Shown: one piece after another, positions 1-7,719 of the stretch
Position numbering within the stretch: the stretch's first letter is position 1
Layout: the number at the start of each line of letters is the position of its first letter
Assembly: GCA_963792895.1 (NCBI GenBank)
Contig: CAWBYA010000007.1
Coordinates: 558,001-622,000 of the forward strand
Source: UBA6912 sp963792895
GTDB lineage: Bacteria; Actinomycetota; Acidimicrobiia; Spongiisociales; UBA5794
DNA: 64,000 nucleotides
Reading direction: 5' to 3'
The notes under the pieces: model-generated
Databases searched by the model: none
The model's input: only the letters and a program-made list of their open reading frames with translations
Told to the model about the DNA's origin: nothing
Made by a program: the position numbers and the translations under genes

Positions 1-687
1 GCCGTGCGGGTGGCGGCCGCTGGAGCGAATGTGGCGGTGGCGGCCCGCAGCCTCGATGACGCACGTGAGGTCGTCGCCGAGATCGCCGGGGGCGGGGGCG
101 TGGCGATGCCGGTTGCGCTCGATGTGACGGAGGTCGCATCGATCCGCGCTGCCTTCGACGATGTGCGCGATCATTTCGGATCGGTCGACGTGTTGGTGAA
201 CAATGCTGGGCTGGGGGCGAACCACCACGCCGAGGACGTCACCGAATCGGACTGGGACGGGATGATGGCCGTCAACCTGCGCGGGCTCTTCTTCTGCTGT
301 CAGGCGGCGGGACGCATCATGCTGGAGCAGGGTGCCGGCAGGATCATCAACATGAGCTCCCAGGCCGGTGTCGTCGGGATTCGCGACCACGCCGTCTACT
401 CGGCGAGCAAGGGCGGCGTGAATCTGCTCACGAAGGTGCTGGCGCTCGAGTGGTCGGCCAGGGGCATCAGCGTGAACGCGGTTGCCCCGACATTCATCTA
501 CACCCCGGGGACGGCGGAGCGTCTGGATCAGCCCGGGTACCTCCGTCGCGTGCTCGAGCGCATCCCGATCGGCCGGGTCGGCACCATCGACGATGTTGCG
601 GCTGCCGTCGTCTACCTCGCATCACCGGCAGGCGGCATGGTCACCGGCCACATCCTGGTCGTCGACGGGGGCTGGACCGCGCAGTAG
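1..687 (+). CDS. SDR-family oxidoreductase, 5' end cut by window edge
   Basis: Short-chain dehydrogenase/reductase, an NAD(P)-dependent enzyme that interconverts alcohols and ketones; the substrate cannot be told. The frame is open from base 1, and the N-terminal glycine-rich nucleotide motif (TGxxxGIG) lies outside the window, so the gene is partial. Visible family marks are the NNAG motif (VLVNNAGLGAN), the serine strand (IINMSSQAG), the catalytic YSASK and the usual C-terminal end (HILVVDGGW). About 228 residues are present against a family length near 250, so roughly 20-25 residues are missing. It converges on the universal stress gene with 26 bases between them. Family assignment is secure; function is open. 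Confidence 0.9.
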   Translation, partial: AVRVAAAGANVAVAARSLDDAREVVAEIAGGGGVAMPVALDVTEVASIRAAFDDVRDHFGSVDVLVNNAGLGANHHAEDVTESDWDGMMAVNLRGLFFCCQAAGRIMLEQGAGRIINMSSQAGVVGIRDHAVYSASKGGVNLLTKVLALEWSARGISVNAVAPTFIYTPGTAERLDQPGYLRRVLERIPIGRVGTIDDVAAAVVYLASPAGGMVTGHILVVDGGWTAQ

Positions 688-713
688 CGCTGCACCGTCG
701 CGGCGAGGCCGTG

Positions 714-1154
714 TCAGAGGGCGGGCTCCGACTCCGGTTTCACCACGAGCACGTCGCACGGCGACAGGTGAATGGCCCGGTGGCTGGTCGAGCCGAGGAC
801 CATCGAGGCCAGCTCACCGCGGCCCCGGGTCCCCACGACCAGCAAGCTTGCGTTCACGTTCTTCACGTACGCCACGAGAGCATCCGGCGGGTATCCCTCG
901 ATATCCACCCGCTCGACGGCGAGGTGCGTGCGGGCGAGATGGCCCTCGATCGGGTCCCACACCCGGCGCCGCTCGGCGGTGGCGAGCTTGTCGATGTCGA
1001 CGGGGAAGATGCCGTAGCCGGCCGTGACGGTCGGCGGCATGTGGAACACGTGTACGACGTGGAGCTCGGCGTCCTTGAGCTCGGCGGCGTTGATCGCGTG
1101 CTCCAGCACTCTGACGGAGTGCGCCGTGTCGTCGATGCCAACCACGATGATCAT
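714..1154 (-). CDS. Universal stress protein (UspA family)
   Basis: Single-domain UspA-like protein of 146 residues, the normal family length. The start MIIVVGIDDTAHS is the first strand with the conserved Asp, and the C-terminal half has the ATP-binding pattern G-2x-G-9x-G-S/T (GTRGRGELASMVLGSTSH), which suggests a nucleotide-binding member. It is a cytoplasmic protein thought to help cells survive stress. AAGGAGG lies nine bases before the ATG and fixes the start. It is divergent from the metal ATPase, sharing a 199-base intergenic region with a 14-base perfect palindrome, so the two may be co-regulated (inference). Confidence 0.92.
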   Translation of the reverse strand: MIIVVGIDDTAHSVRVLEHAINAAELKDAELHVVHVFHMPPTVTAGYGIFPVDIDKLATAERRRVWDPIEGHLARTHLAVERVDIEGYPPDALVAYVKNVNASLLVVGTRGRGELASMVLGSTSHRAIHLSPCDVLVVKPESEPAL

Positions 1155-1223
1155 GTCTTAGCGCCTCCTTCTCCGGCAATCATCCTTGCATTCGTCGTCG
1201 AGTCGCTAGGGCCTTTTGGATGC

Positions 1224-1237
1224 ATCGGCCGGCCGAT
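1224..1237. promoter_or_regulatory. Perfect 14-base palindrome between divergent genes
   Basis: ATCGGCCGGCCGAT is a perfect inverted repeat in the intergenic region between the stress protein and the P1B-5 ATPase. Its position suits a shared operator. Palindromes of G and C are common by chance at this base composition, so the call is weak. Confidence 0.3.
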
Positions 1238-1353
1238 CGTGATGGGAGGCACACGCTCCACGCGGCCCCTTCCCGTGGGACGATACGCACTACCGAACCT
1301 GATCGCTGATGGGCAAGGTGGCGCCGGGGTGACTGCCCGCCCCATACTCAACG

Positions 1354-3687
1354 ATGCTCTCACCAAGATCGACGCAAGCACTCCTCGCAGGCGAGGTTCT
1401 CGCCCTGGCGCTCGGCGCGGCGTCGGCGCTTGCCGATCGGAGCTCCCTTGCGGCGGGCATCTGGGCGGTGGCGGCGGTTGCAGCGTTGCTGCCGCTGCTC
1501 GTCGACGTTGTCCGTGACCTACGGGCCCGCGAGCTGGGCGTCGACGTGGTGGCCGTGCTGGCCGTAGCGGCGGCCCTCGCTCTCGGTGAGTTTCTGGCTG
1601 CAGCGATGGTTGGTCTGATGCTCGCTACAGGCCGCGCCCTCGAGGAATACGCTGCCGGCAGGGCTGAGCGAGAGCTCACCGCGCTCCTCGCCAGGGCCCC
1701 TCGGGTGGCCCACCGCTACCGGGACGGCGCACTCGAGACGATCCCAGCGGACGACGTCGTCCCCGGTGACCGCCTGCTGGTGAAGCCCGGGGAGGTTCTG
1801 CCGGTCGACGGCGTGGTGGCGGAGGGCGAAGCGGTGCTCGACGAGTCCACGCTCACGGGAGAGTCGAGGCCGGTTGGGCGCACCGCGGGAGACCGAGTCG
1901 GCAGCGGGACCCTGAACGTCGGCGCTCCGTTCGAGATGCGGACGCTGGCGCGCGCTGCAGACAGCACCTATGCGGGCATCGTGCGCCTCGTTGACAACGC
2001 ACGGACGTCGAAGGCCCCGTTTGTTCGGCTCGCCGACCGCTATGCGCTCGCCTTCGTCCCCGTGGCACTCGGGCTGGCAGCAGTGGCGTGGATAGTGTCC
2101 GGCGATCCCGTGAGGGCGCTGGCCGTGCTGGTGGTTGCCACGCCGTGCCCGCTGCTCATCGCCGCCCCGGTTGCGATCGTGGCAGGCATCTCGCGGGCTG
2201 CCCGCAAAGGCATCATCGTCAAGGGTGGCGGTGCGCTCGAGACGCTGGCGCGGGGTACGCAGCTGATGTTCGACAAGACCGGGACGCTCACGGTGGGCGA
2301 GCCGGCACTTGTCACGATCGCCCCTGTGGACGCCGGCACGGACGAAGCCGAGGTGTTGAGGCTGGCCGCCTCGCTCGACCAGGCGTCCTCGCACGTCTTC
2401 GCAACTGCGCTCGTGCGGGCGGCTCACGACCGCGGCATCCCGCTCGAGTTCCCCTCAGGCGTGTACGAGGAGCAGGGCTCTGGTGTGTCCGGGACCGTTG
2501 GCTCGCACCAGGTTCGGGTGGGCAGCCTGCGGTGGGTCACAGACGGAGCTCCTTCGCCCAAGGCGGTGGCGTTGCGGCGCCGGCTTGCCCGCAGCGGCGG
2601 GTCGACCGTCTTCGTCTCGGCTGACGGCGATGTGCTGGCCGGTCTGGTGCTCGAAGATCAGATCCGGCCGGACAGCCCGCTCACCATTCGGGCATTGCGC
2701 AGGGAAGGCCTCCAGCCCATCGCGATGCTCACCGGCGACCACCCGCGGGTCGCAGAGGCGGTGGGTGCTGCGCTCGGGGTCGACCGGGTGCTCGCCGAGC
2801 GGACCCCCGAAGAGAAGATCGAAGCGGTGCGCGACGCCGTCGCACACGGCGTGACCATCATGGTCGGCGACGGCATCAACGACGCCCCCGCCCTCGCTGC
2901 TGCCGACGTTGGTGTTGCGATGGGGGCGCGCGGCGCCACCGCATCATCGGAGGCCGCAGATGTCGTCCTCTTGGTCGACCGCCTCGACCGTCTCGTCGAC
3001 GCCATCCGCATCGCCCGCCGCTCCCGCCGAATCGCCATCGAGGCAGTGTGGATCGGCATGGGCTTGTCGTTCGCCGCGATGGCGGTCGCTGCCGTTGGGC
3101 TGCTGCCTCCGGTCGCCGGCGCCATAGCGCAGGAGGGGATCGACGCAGTCGCCATCCTGTGGGCGCTGCGGGCCCTGACAGGCCAGAAGCAGGCACGGTC
3201 GATCCCTACGCTTCCTGCCGACCTGACCGGACGGCTGCGCCACGAGCACCAGGAGCTCATCCCGATGCTCGACCGGATCCGCCACGGTGCCGACCGCCTC
3301 GATGACCTTCGCTCGGACGAGGCTCGCACCGAGCTCGCCGCGCTGCGGGCGTTTCTCACGGAGGTGATCGTGCCCCACGAGCAGGGTGACGAGCACGATG
3401 TGTACCCCGTCATCGCAGCCCAACTTCCCGGTGCCGACCCGCTCGCAGCGCTGAGCAGGACCCACCAGGAGATCTTTCACCTCATCCGTCTCTACGAGGC
3501 GCTCGTCGACGATCTCCCCGACGAGGGGCCGACCGATGCCGACCTCGGCGACCTCAGGCGCATCCTCTACGGGCTTCACGCCATCTTGCAGTTGCACTTC
3601 GCCCAGGAGGAGGAGCTCTACCTGTCACTGGACGATTCGTATCTCGAAGCGGCGTTGCCCGCAGAGGCCGCCGGGTCAGCGCAGTGA
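1354..3687 (+). CDS. P1B-5-type metal-transporting ATPase with C-terminal hemerythrin domain
   Basis: ATP-driven export of a transition metal across the cytoplasmic membrane; characterised P1B-5 pumps handle Ni2+ and Fe2+. Of 777 residues, the core has the actuator TGES loop, the membrane motif TPCP at 263-266, the phosphorylated Asp307 in DKTGTLT, the hinge GDGINDAP near 505, and QEGID at 593-597 in the last membrane segment. TPC plus QExxD are P1B-5 marks. From about residue 625 comes a hemerythrin HHE domain with iron-ligand histidines (RLRHEHQEL at about 628, then VPHEQGDEHD and LHFAQEEEL), known as an iron or oxygen sensor in this subgroup. There is no N-terminal CxxC metal domain. The start at 1354 is the first reasonable ATG; the ribosome site is weak. 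Confidence 0.92.
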   Translation: MLSPRSTQALLAGEVLALALGAASALADRSSLAAGIWAVAAVAALLPLLVDVVRDLRARELGVDVVAVLAVAAALALGEFLAAAMVGLMLATGRALEEYAAGRAERELTALLARAPRVAHRYRDGALETIPADDVVPGDRLLVKPGEVLPVDGVVAEGEAVLDESTLTGESRPVGRTAGDRVGSGTLNVGAPFEMRTLARAADSTYAGIVRLVDNARTSKAPFVRLADRYALAFVPVALGLAAVAWIVSGDPVRALAVLVVATPCPLLIAAPVAIVAGISRAARKGIIVKGGGALETLARGTQLMFDKTGTLTVGEPALVTIAPVDAGTDEAEVLRLAASLDQASSHVFATALVRAAHDRGIPLEFPSGVYEEQGSGVSGTVGSHQVRVGSLRWVTDGAPSPKAVALRRRLARSGGSTVFVSADGDVLAGLVLEDQIRPDSPLTIRALRREGLQPIAMLTGDHPRVAEAVGAALGVDRVLAERTPEEKIEAVRDAVAHGVTIMVGDGINDAPALAAADVGVAMGARGATASSEAADVVLLVDRLDRLVDAIRIARRSRRIAIEAVWIGMGLSFAAMAVAAVGLLPPVAGAIAQEGIDAVAILWALRALTGQKQARSIPTLPADLTGRLRHEHQELIPMLDRIRHGADRLDDLRSDEARTELAALRAFLTEVIVPHEQGDEHDVYPVIAAQLPGADPLAALSRTHQEIFHLIRLYEALVDDLPDEGPTDADLGDLRRILYGLHAILQLHFAQEEELYLSLDDSYLEAALPAEAAGSAQ

Positions 3688-3714
3688 TGCCCGTTCAGCG
3701 GTTTGTCGAGCGAC

Positions 3715-3990
3715 TCACTCCGCCGACCAGTGCTCCTCGGCTTCTCGTTCCAGCTTCTCGAGCCGGACGTAGTAGTCGGGGAATTCGTTCAGGTGGGCGA
3801 GGGCGATCTTGCCGGTCATGATCGGGTCGTCGCCGGTGACGTTCGTTGCGGGATCTCGCTCACCGTGTTCGAGCTCGACGTTCATTCCAGCCGCGAACTG
3901 AACAGCGTCGAAGCGAGCCTTTGCCCAGTCGATACCGAGCTCATCGCCGATGGCGCGGGCTTCGTCGACCGTGAAAGCGGGTCGGGTCAT
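3715..3990 (-). CDS. DUF5661 family protein
   Basis: Small soluble protein of 91 residues that matches my memory of DUF5661: an N-terminal segment (VDEARAIGDELGIDW), a central VELEHGERDPATNVT, then DDPIMTGKIALAHLNEFPDY and a charged helical tail. No function is known for the family; members occur in bacteria and phages. AGAGGA sits just before the ATG. It converges on the ATPase gene with 27 bases between stops and is divergent from the amidotransferase. Confidence 0.8.
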   Translation of the reverse strand: MTRPAFTVDEARAIGDELGIDWAKARFDAVQFAAGMNVELEHGERDPATNVTGDDPIMTGKIALAHLNEFPDYYVRLEKLEREAEEHWSAE

Positions 3991-4105
3991 GGCGTCCTCT
4001 CATGTTGGTTCTCTGCACCATGGCGCACCCGAGATGCTGCATCCACCGGCCAGCGACCCTTCGCGCCGAGACAAATTCCGGCCGGCAGGTCGGTATCCTC
4101 TGTCC

Positions 4106-4858
4106 ATGCGACCGATCATCGGCATCTCGACGCGGCCGCGCATGGTGCAGGCGTCCGGCGGCGAGATGGATGCGCACACCATCGAGCACACTTACACAGA
4201 CTCTGTGTTGCGCGCCGGTGGGGTGCCGGTGCTGTTGCCGCCTGTTCCGGCCGGCGACGTTCCTTCCCTTCTCGATCGCATCGACGGGCTCGTGCTGTCC
4301 GGCGGCGGGGATGTCGAGCCGGAACGATACGGCGGCACACGCACCGAGGCGATGTACGGCATGGACTTCGATCGTGACGAGTTCGAGATCGAGCTGGCCA
4401 AACAGGCCGCTGCGTGCCGTTTCCCGATGTTGGCCATCTGCCGGGGTCTTCAGGTGCTCAACGTTGCGCTCGGGGGCACGTTGATTGCGGACATCCCTGC
4501 GGAGGTCGGGTCGATGGACCACACGGTCATCGGCCACCATGTCTTCAACGGCCACCAGCACATCCGATTGGACGCTGGGTCCAGAGTGGCTTCGATCGTT
4601 GGCGGCACCGACCTCGAGGTGAACTCGATACACCATCAAGCCGTCGGGGATGTCGCCCCGGGCTTCAGGCCGGTGGCATGGGCGGACGACGGCGTCATCG
4701 AGGCGATCGAGCACGAGGACGGGTGTTGGCCGCTCACAGCCGTCCAGTGGCATCCCGAATACCTCGGCCATGCCGACGACAAGGCGGCATGGGCCCTGTT
4801 TCGCGTCCTCGTCGAGGATGCCACCGATCGTCGGGCACGGATGAGCGCTGCGCAGTGA
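4106..4858 (+). CDS. Class I amidotransferase-like hydrolase, peptidase C26 (PuuD-like)
   Basis: 250-residue member of the gamma-glutamyl-GABA hydrolase group, which cleaves gamma-glutamyl amides. It opens with MRPIIGISTRPR, the typical family N-terminus, which decides the ATG at 4106 over the longer open frame upstream. The oxyanion region LSGGGDVEPERYGG, nucleophile Cys112 in AICRGLQVLN and the histidine of QWHPEYLG complete the catalytic triad pattern. The substrate is not fixed by sequence; related enzymes act in polyamine or gamma-glutamyl catabolism. Its stop overlaps a GTG that would start the broken gene downstream. Confidence 0.9.
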   Translation: MRPIIGISTRPRMVQASGGEMDAHTIEHTYTDSVLRAGGVPVLLPPVPAGDVPSLLDRIDGLVLSGGGDVEPERYGGTRTEAMYGMDFDRDEFEIELAKQAAACRFPMLAICRGLQVLNVALGGTLIADIPAEVGSMDHTVIGHHVFNGHQHIRLDAGSRVASIVGGTDLEVNSIHHQAVGDVAPGFRPVAWADDGVIEAIEHEDGCWPLTAVQWHPEYLGHADDKAAWALFRVLVEDATDRRARMSAAQ

Positions 4859-5679
4859 CGGCGTCGCCGTGGCGGCTCTCGACCGCCATCATCGTCGCAC
4901 TCTGTTGCGTCGCCCTGTACCCGGTGGTCAGGGCATCGCCTGACCGCCGCGGTGTACGACCAGCGCACCGGATGTGTCGCCAGCCTCTTACCTGACGAGC
5001 GCATCACGACGGCGAGTGTCTTCAAGGTCGAGGTCATGGCAGCCGTTCTTCTCCGGGCGCAGGAGGAGGGTCGAGCCCTCACAACGGCCGAGCGAGCCTT
5101 CATCACGCCCATGATCAGCGAGAGCGCCAACCTACGGGTTCGCGGCGGTGCACCAGGCGTTCGGGCTCGACGAGACCTCACCACCGCCGCCGACGTGGGG
5201 CCTCACCGTCACATCGGCACGATCAAGCTGCTGCGCCAGGTGCTGCTGGGGGAGTGCGGGCCGCTGCACAGTTCCGGCCAAGACGAGGCGTGGGGGTTCA
5301 CGACCGCCGTGGTGACCTCCCAGCAGTGGGGTATCACCGCCGGCGCCAACGAGCGATGGGTCGTTGCCCAACCCCTGCGCCCTTCGTCGACACCATCGAC
5401 TCCCTGTTCGCCGAGGACATCGCTGCCGTCGCGGCCGCAGGCATCACCTTGGGCTGCAACCCGCCGGACCGCGACCGCTACTGCCCCGACTCCGAGATGA
5501 CCCGGGGCCAGCTCGCCGCGATGCTCGTCCGCTCGCTCGCCCTCCCGATGATGGGTGAAAGGGCTTCGGCGCCAGACGCCCGTCAGGCGTCGACGGATCC
5601 CGGGATGAGAAGGACCTTCCCCGTGGTTGCGCGGCCCTCGAGCGCGCTGTGCGCAGCGGCCGCCTCGCCGAGCGGATAG
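4855..5679 (+). pseudogene. Broken serine hydrolase (class A beta-lactamase-like) with S-layer-like C-terminal motif
   Basis: Pieces of one secreted protein lie in three frames. A GTG at 4855 starts a signal peptide (core LSTAIIVALCCVALYPVV). The frame changes near 4940 to give the beta-lactamase-like fold with the SxxK nucleophile motif (SVFK) and then ISESAN. It changes again near 5145 (AVHQAFGLDETSPPPTWG) and near 5215 (IKLLRQVLLGECG), and near 5375 it enters an S-layer-like unit (FVDTIDSLFAEDIAAV, then GCNPPDRDRYCPDSEMTRGQ). At least four shifts of both signs are needed, which favours real decay over simple base insertions, though errors cannot be excluded. The hydrolase part also ends early before the S-layer unit. 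The tail overlaps the convergent oxidoreductase. Confidence 0.65.
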
Positions 5680-6566
5680 CGGTGCCCAATGCGGACCTCG
5701 AGCTCGCCCGCAGCGACGGCGCCGAGCACGGCCCCAGCCATACCTTCGAGATCGGCACGGCCGGCTATGTGGCTGAAGAGTGTTGGCCGGGTGACGTACA
5801 GCGAGCCGTTGGCGGCGAGCCGCCCGAGGTCGAGCGGGGCCACGACGCCGCTCGACTGGCCGAAGAGTGCCATGACGCCGCGTGGCCGCAGCAGCTCCAG
5901 ACCCCGATCGAAGGTGGCTCTTCCGACTCCGTCGTACACGACGTCGAGCGGCCGGGGACCGGCGATCTCCTCCACGGCATCCCCGAAGTCACGCTCGGTG
6001 TAGCGGATCACGTGGTCTGCGCCCGCATCGGCGGCGAGGTGCGCCTTCTCCTCCGTCGATACGGTGGTGAAGACTTCGGCGCCGATTGCCTTTGCCATCT
6101 GTATGAGCAAGAGCCCGACGCCGCCGGCGCCTGCATGCACCAGGCATCGGCTCCCGGCGCGCAACTGGTAGGTGTCGTGGGTGAGATAGTGCGCCGTCAT
6201 CCCCTGGAGCATGACGGCGGCAGCCGCCTCGGCGTCGACACCATCCGGGACGGTGACGGCGCGTTCGGCCGGCACGAGGGCAAGCTCCGCATACGAGCCG
6301 ATCGCGTTGCTCCAAGCGACCCTCTGTCCGGGTGCGACGCCTTCCACTTCGCCGCCCACCGCAACGACTTCACCCGCACCTTCGAGCCCCGGGGTGAAGG
6401 GGAGCGCCATCGGGTACAGGCCGGTGCGGTGATATGTGTCGATGTAGTTGACGCCGGCGGCGGCGACACGCACGATCAGGTCGGATGGCCCGGGCTCGGG
6501 GGCGGCGACCTCCGCAAGTCGGAGCGCTTCCGGCCCGCCGGCTTCCGTGATGAGAATCGCTTGCAT
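5583..6566 (-). CDS. NADPH:quinone oxidoreductase-like, medium-chain dehydrogenase family
   Basis: 327-residue zinc-free medium-chain reductase of the quinone oxidoreductase type: MQAILITEAGGPEALRL at the start, then the catalytic-domain marks GVNYIDTYHRTGLYP and PGLEGAGEVV, and the nucleotide-binding AGAGGVGLLLIQMAK. It would reduce quinones or enones with NADPH in the cytoplasm. The open frame extends further upstream, but the ATG at 6566 with AAGGGAG six bases before it is the natural start. It is divergent from the patatin gene. Confidence 0.93.
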   Translation of the reverse strand: MQAILITEAGGPEALRLAEVAAPEPGPSDLIVRVAAAGVNYIDTYHRTGLYPMALPFTPGLEGAGEVVAVGGEVEGVAPGQRVAWSNAIGSYAELALVPAERAVTVPDGVDAEAAAAVMLQGMTAHYLTHDTYQLRAGSRCLVHAGAGGVGLLLIQMAKAIGAEVFTTVSTEEKAHLAADAGADHVIRYTERDFGDAVEEIAGPRPLDVVYDGVGRATFDRGLELLRPRGVMALFGQSSGVVAPLDLGRLAANGSLYVTRPTLFSHIAGRADLEGMAGAVLGAVAAGELEVRIGHRYPLGEAAAAHSALEGRATTGKVLLIPGSVDA

Positions 6567-6700
6567 CGTGCTCCCTTCGCTGCCGGGGGCCATTGAACCA
6601 CCTTCGAACAGCGGAGGATCGGGACCTCTGCTGCTAGTTGCGGCGCGCCCGACGCCGTGAGATGGAGCCCGGCGGTTCCCGCAACCCAAGGAGGAGCGTC

Positions 6701-7636
6701 GTGGACACCTACCGAATTCTCTCGATCGACGGCGGCGGGGTGCGCGGCCTGCTCGTGAGCGTGATCCTCGAGCAGCTCGACGAGAGGGTACCCGGATGGC
6801 GCGATCGCATCGACCTCTTCGCCGGCACCTCAACCGGCGGGATCATTGCGCTCGGTCTCGCCAAGGAGATCGCACCGTCTGCGCTGCGGAGTCTCTACTA
6901 CGACCGATCACCGGACATCTTCGCCAACCCGTGGCCGCCCTTCGTCCGCGACGGCCTCCAGTTCATCGCTGCCGGGTACAGCAACGCCGCGCTGCGCTCT
7001 GCACTTGTGGATGAGTTCGGCGACATGAAGCTGCGCACCTTGAAGCATCGCGTGTTGATCAGCGCATTCGACCTCGACAACGAGGACCCCAACGAGGCGA
7101 AACGGAGTTGGAAGCCGAAATTCTTTCACAACTTCCCCGGCAAAGACTCCGACGGCGGCCGGAAGGTGGTCGACGTCGCCATGGCGACGAGCGCCGCCCC
7201 CACGTTCTTCCCCACTGTGGATGGCTTCATCGACGGCGGTGTCGTAGCCAACAACCCGGCCATGGCGGCACTTGCCCAGACCCAGGACGAACGAGCCAAG
7301 ATCGAACCGCGCCCCGGCCTGAAGGACATCAGGCTGCTGTCGATCGGAACAGGCTTTCTGCCGCGGCGGGTCGAAGGGCCCGACCACAACTGGGGCTACG
7401 TGCGGTGGGCAGAACCGCTGGTGCGGTTGATCTTCGACGGGCTCGGCGATGTTCCGCATTACCAGTGCGCCCAGCTGCTCGGCGACCGCTACTACCGTGT
7501 CAATCACAGGTTCCCGCCGGGTCACGAGATCGAGATGGACGACTGGTCCGCCCGCGACGAGCTGGTGAGGATCGGCGAGATCGAGATGAAGCCGGATCTC
7601 GACAAGGCAGCGGAGTGGATCGCCGCAAGGTGGTGA
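6701..7636 (+). CDS. Patatin-like phospholipase
   Basis: 311-residue patatin hydrolase with a Ser-Asp dyad: oxyanion loop DGGGVRG near the start, nucleophile Ser44 in GTSTGG and Asp178 in FIDGGVVANNP. It probably hydrolyses acyl lipids. An in-frame ATG exists at 6638, but AAGGAGGA at 6688-6695 just ahead of GTG 6701 makes that GTG the better start. No signal peptide is visible, so it is probably cytoplasmic or membrane-peripheral. It stands alone, followed by a hairpin shared with the convergent KH-domain gene. Confidence 0.92.
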   Translation: MDTYRILSIDGGGVRGLLVSVILEQLDERVPGWRDRIDLFAGTSTGGIIALGLAKEIAPSALRSLYYDRSPDIFANPWPPFVRDGLQFIAAGYSNAALRSALVDEFGDMKLRTLKHRVLISAFDLDNEDPNEAKRSWKPKFFHNFPGKDSDGGRKVVDVAMATSAAPTFFPTVDGFIDGGVVANNPAMAALAQTQDERAKIEPRPGLKDIRLLSIGTGFLPRRVEGPDHNWGYVRWAEPLVRLIFDGLGDVPHYQCAQLLGDRYYRVNHRFPPGHEIEMDDWSARDELVRIGEIEMKPDLDKAAEWIAARW

Positions 7637-7653
7637 TCTCGAGGTCTTGAGGG

Positions 7654-7689
7654 CCGGTAGGGGCGGTCGCTCAGCGGCCGCCCTTCCGG
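7654..7689. terminator. Hairpin between convergent genes
   Basis: A GC-rich imperfect stem (CCGG.AGGGGCGG.CGC against GCG.CCGCCC.TCCGG) with a three-base loop lies 18 bases after the patatin stop and 31 bases beyond the stop of the KH-domain gene on the other strand. It can serve both as a terminator. There is no strong T tract, as is usual in actinobacteria. Confidence 0.5.
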
Positions 7690-7719
7690 TGTGCGGATCG
7701 CCCTTCCTGTTGGTGCTGC

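Noticed and set aside
1195..1240. A DosR-type box upstream of the universal stress gene (TAGGGCCTTTTGG)
   Set aside because: Only a partial, asymmetric match to the known palindrome; not enough to call.
450..1517. A 355-codon plus-strand frame over the stress gene
   Set aside because: Overlaps well-supported genes on both strands and has no domains; a shadow of high GC content.
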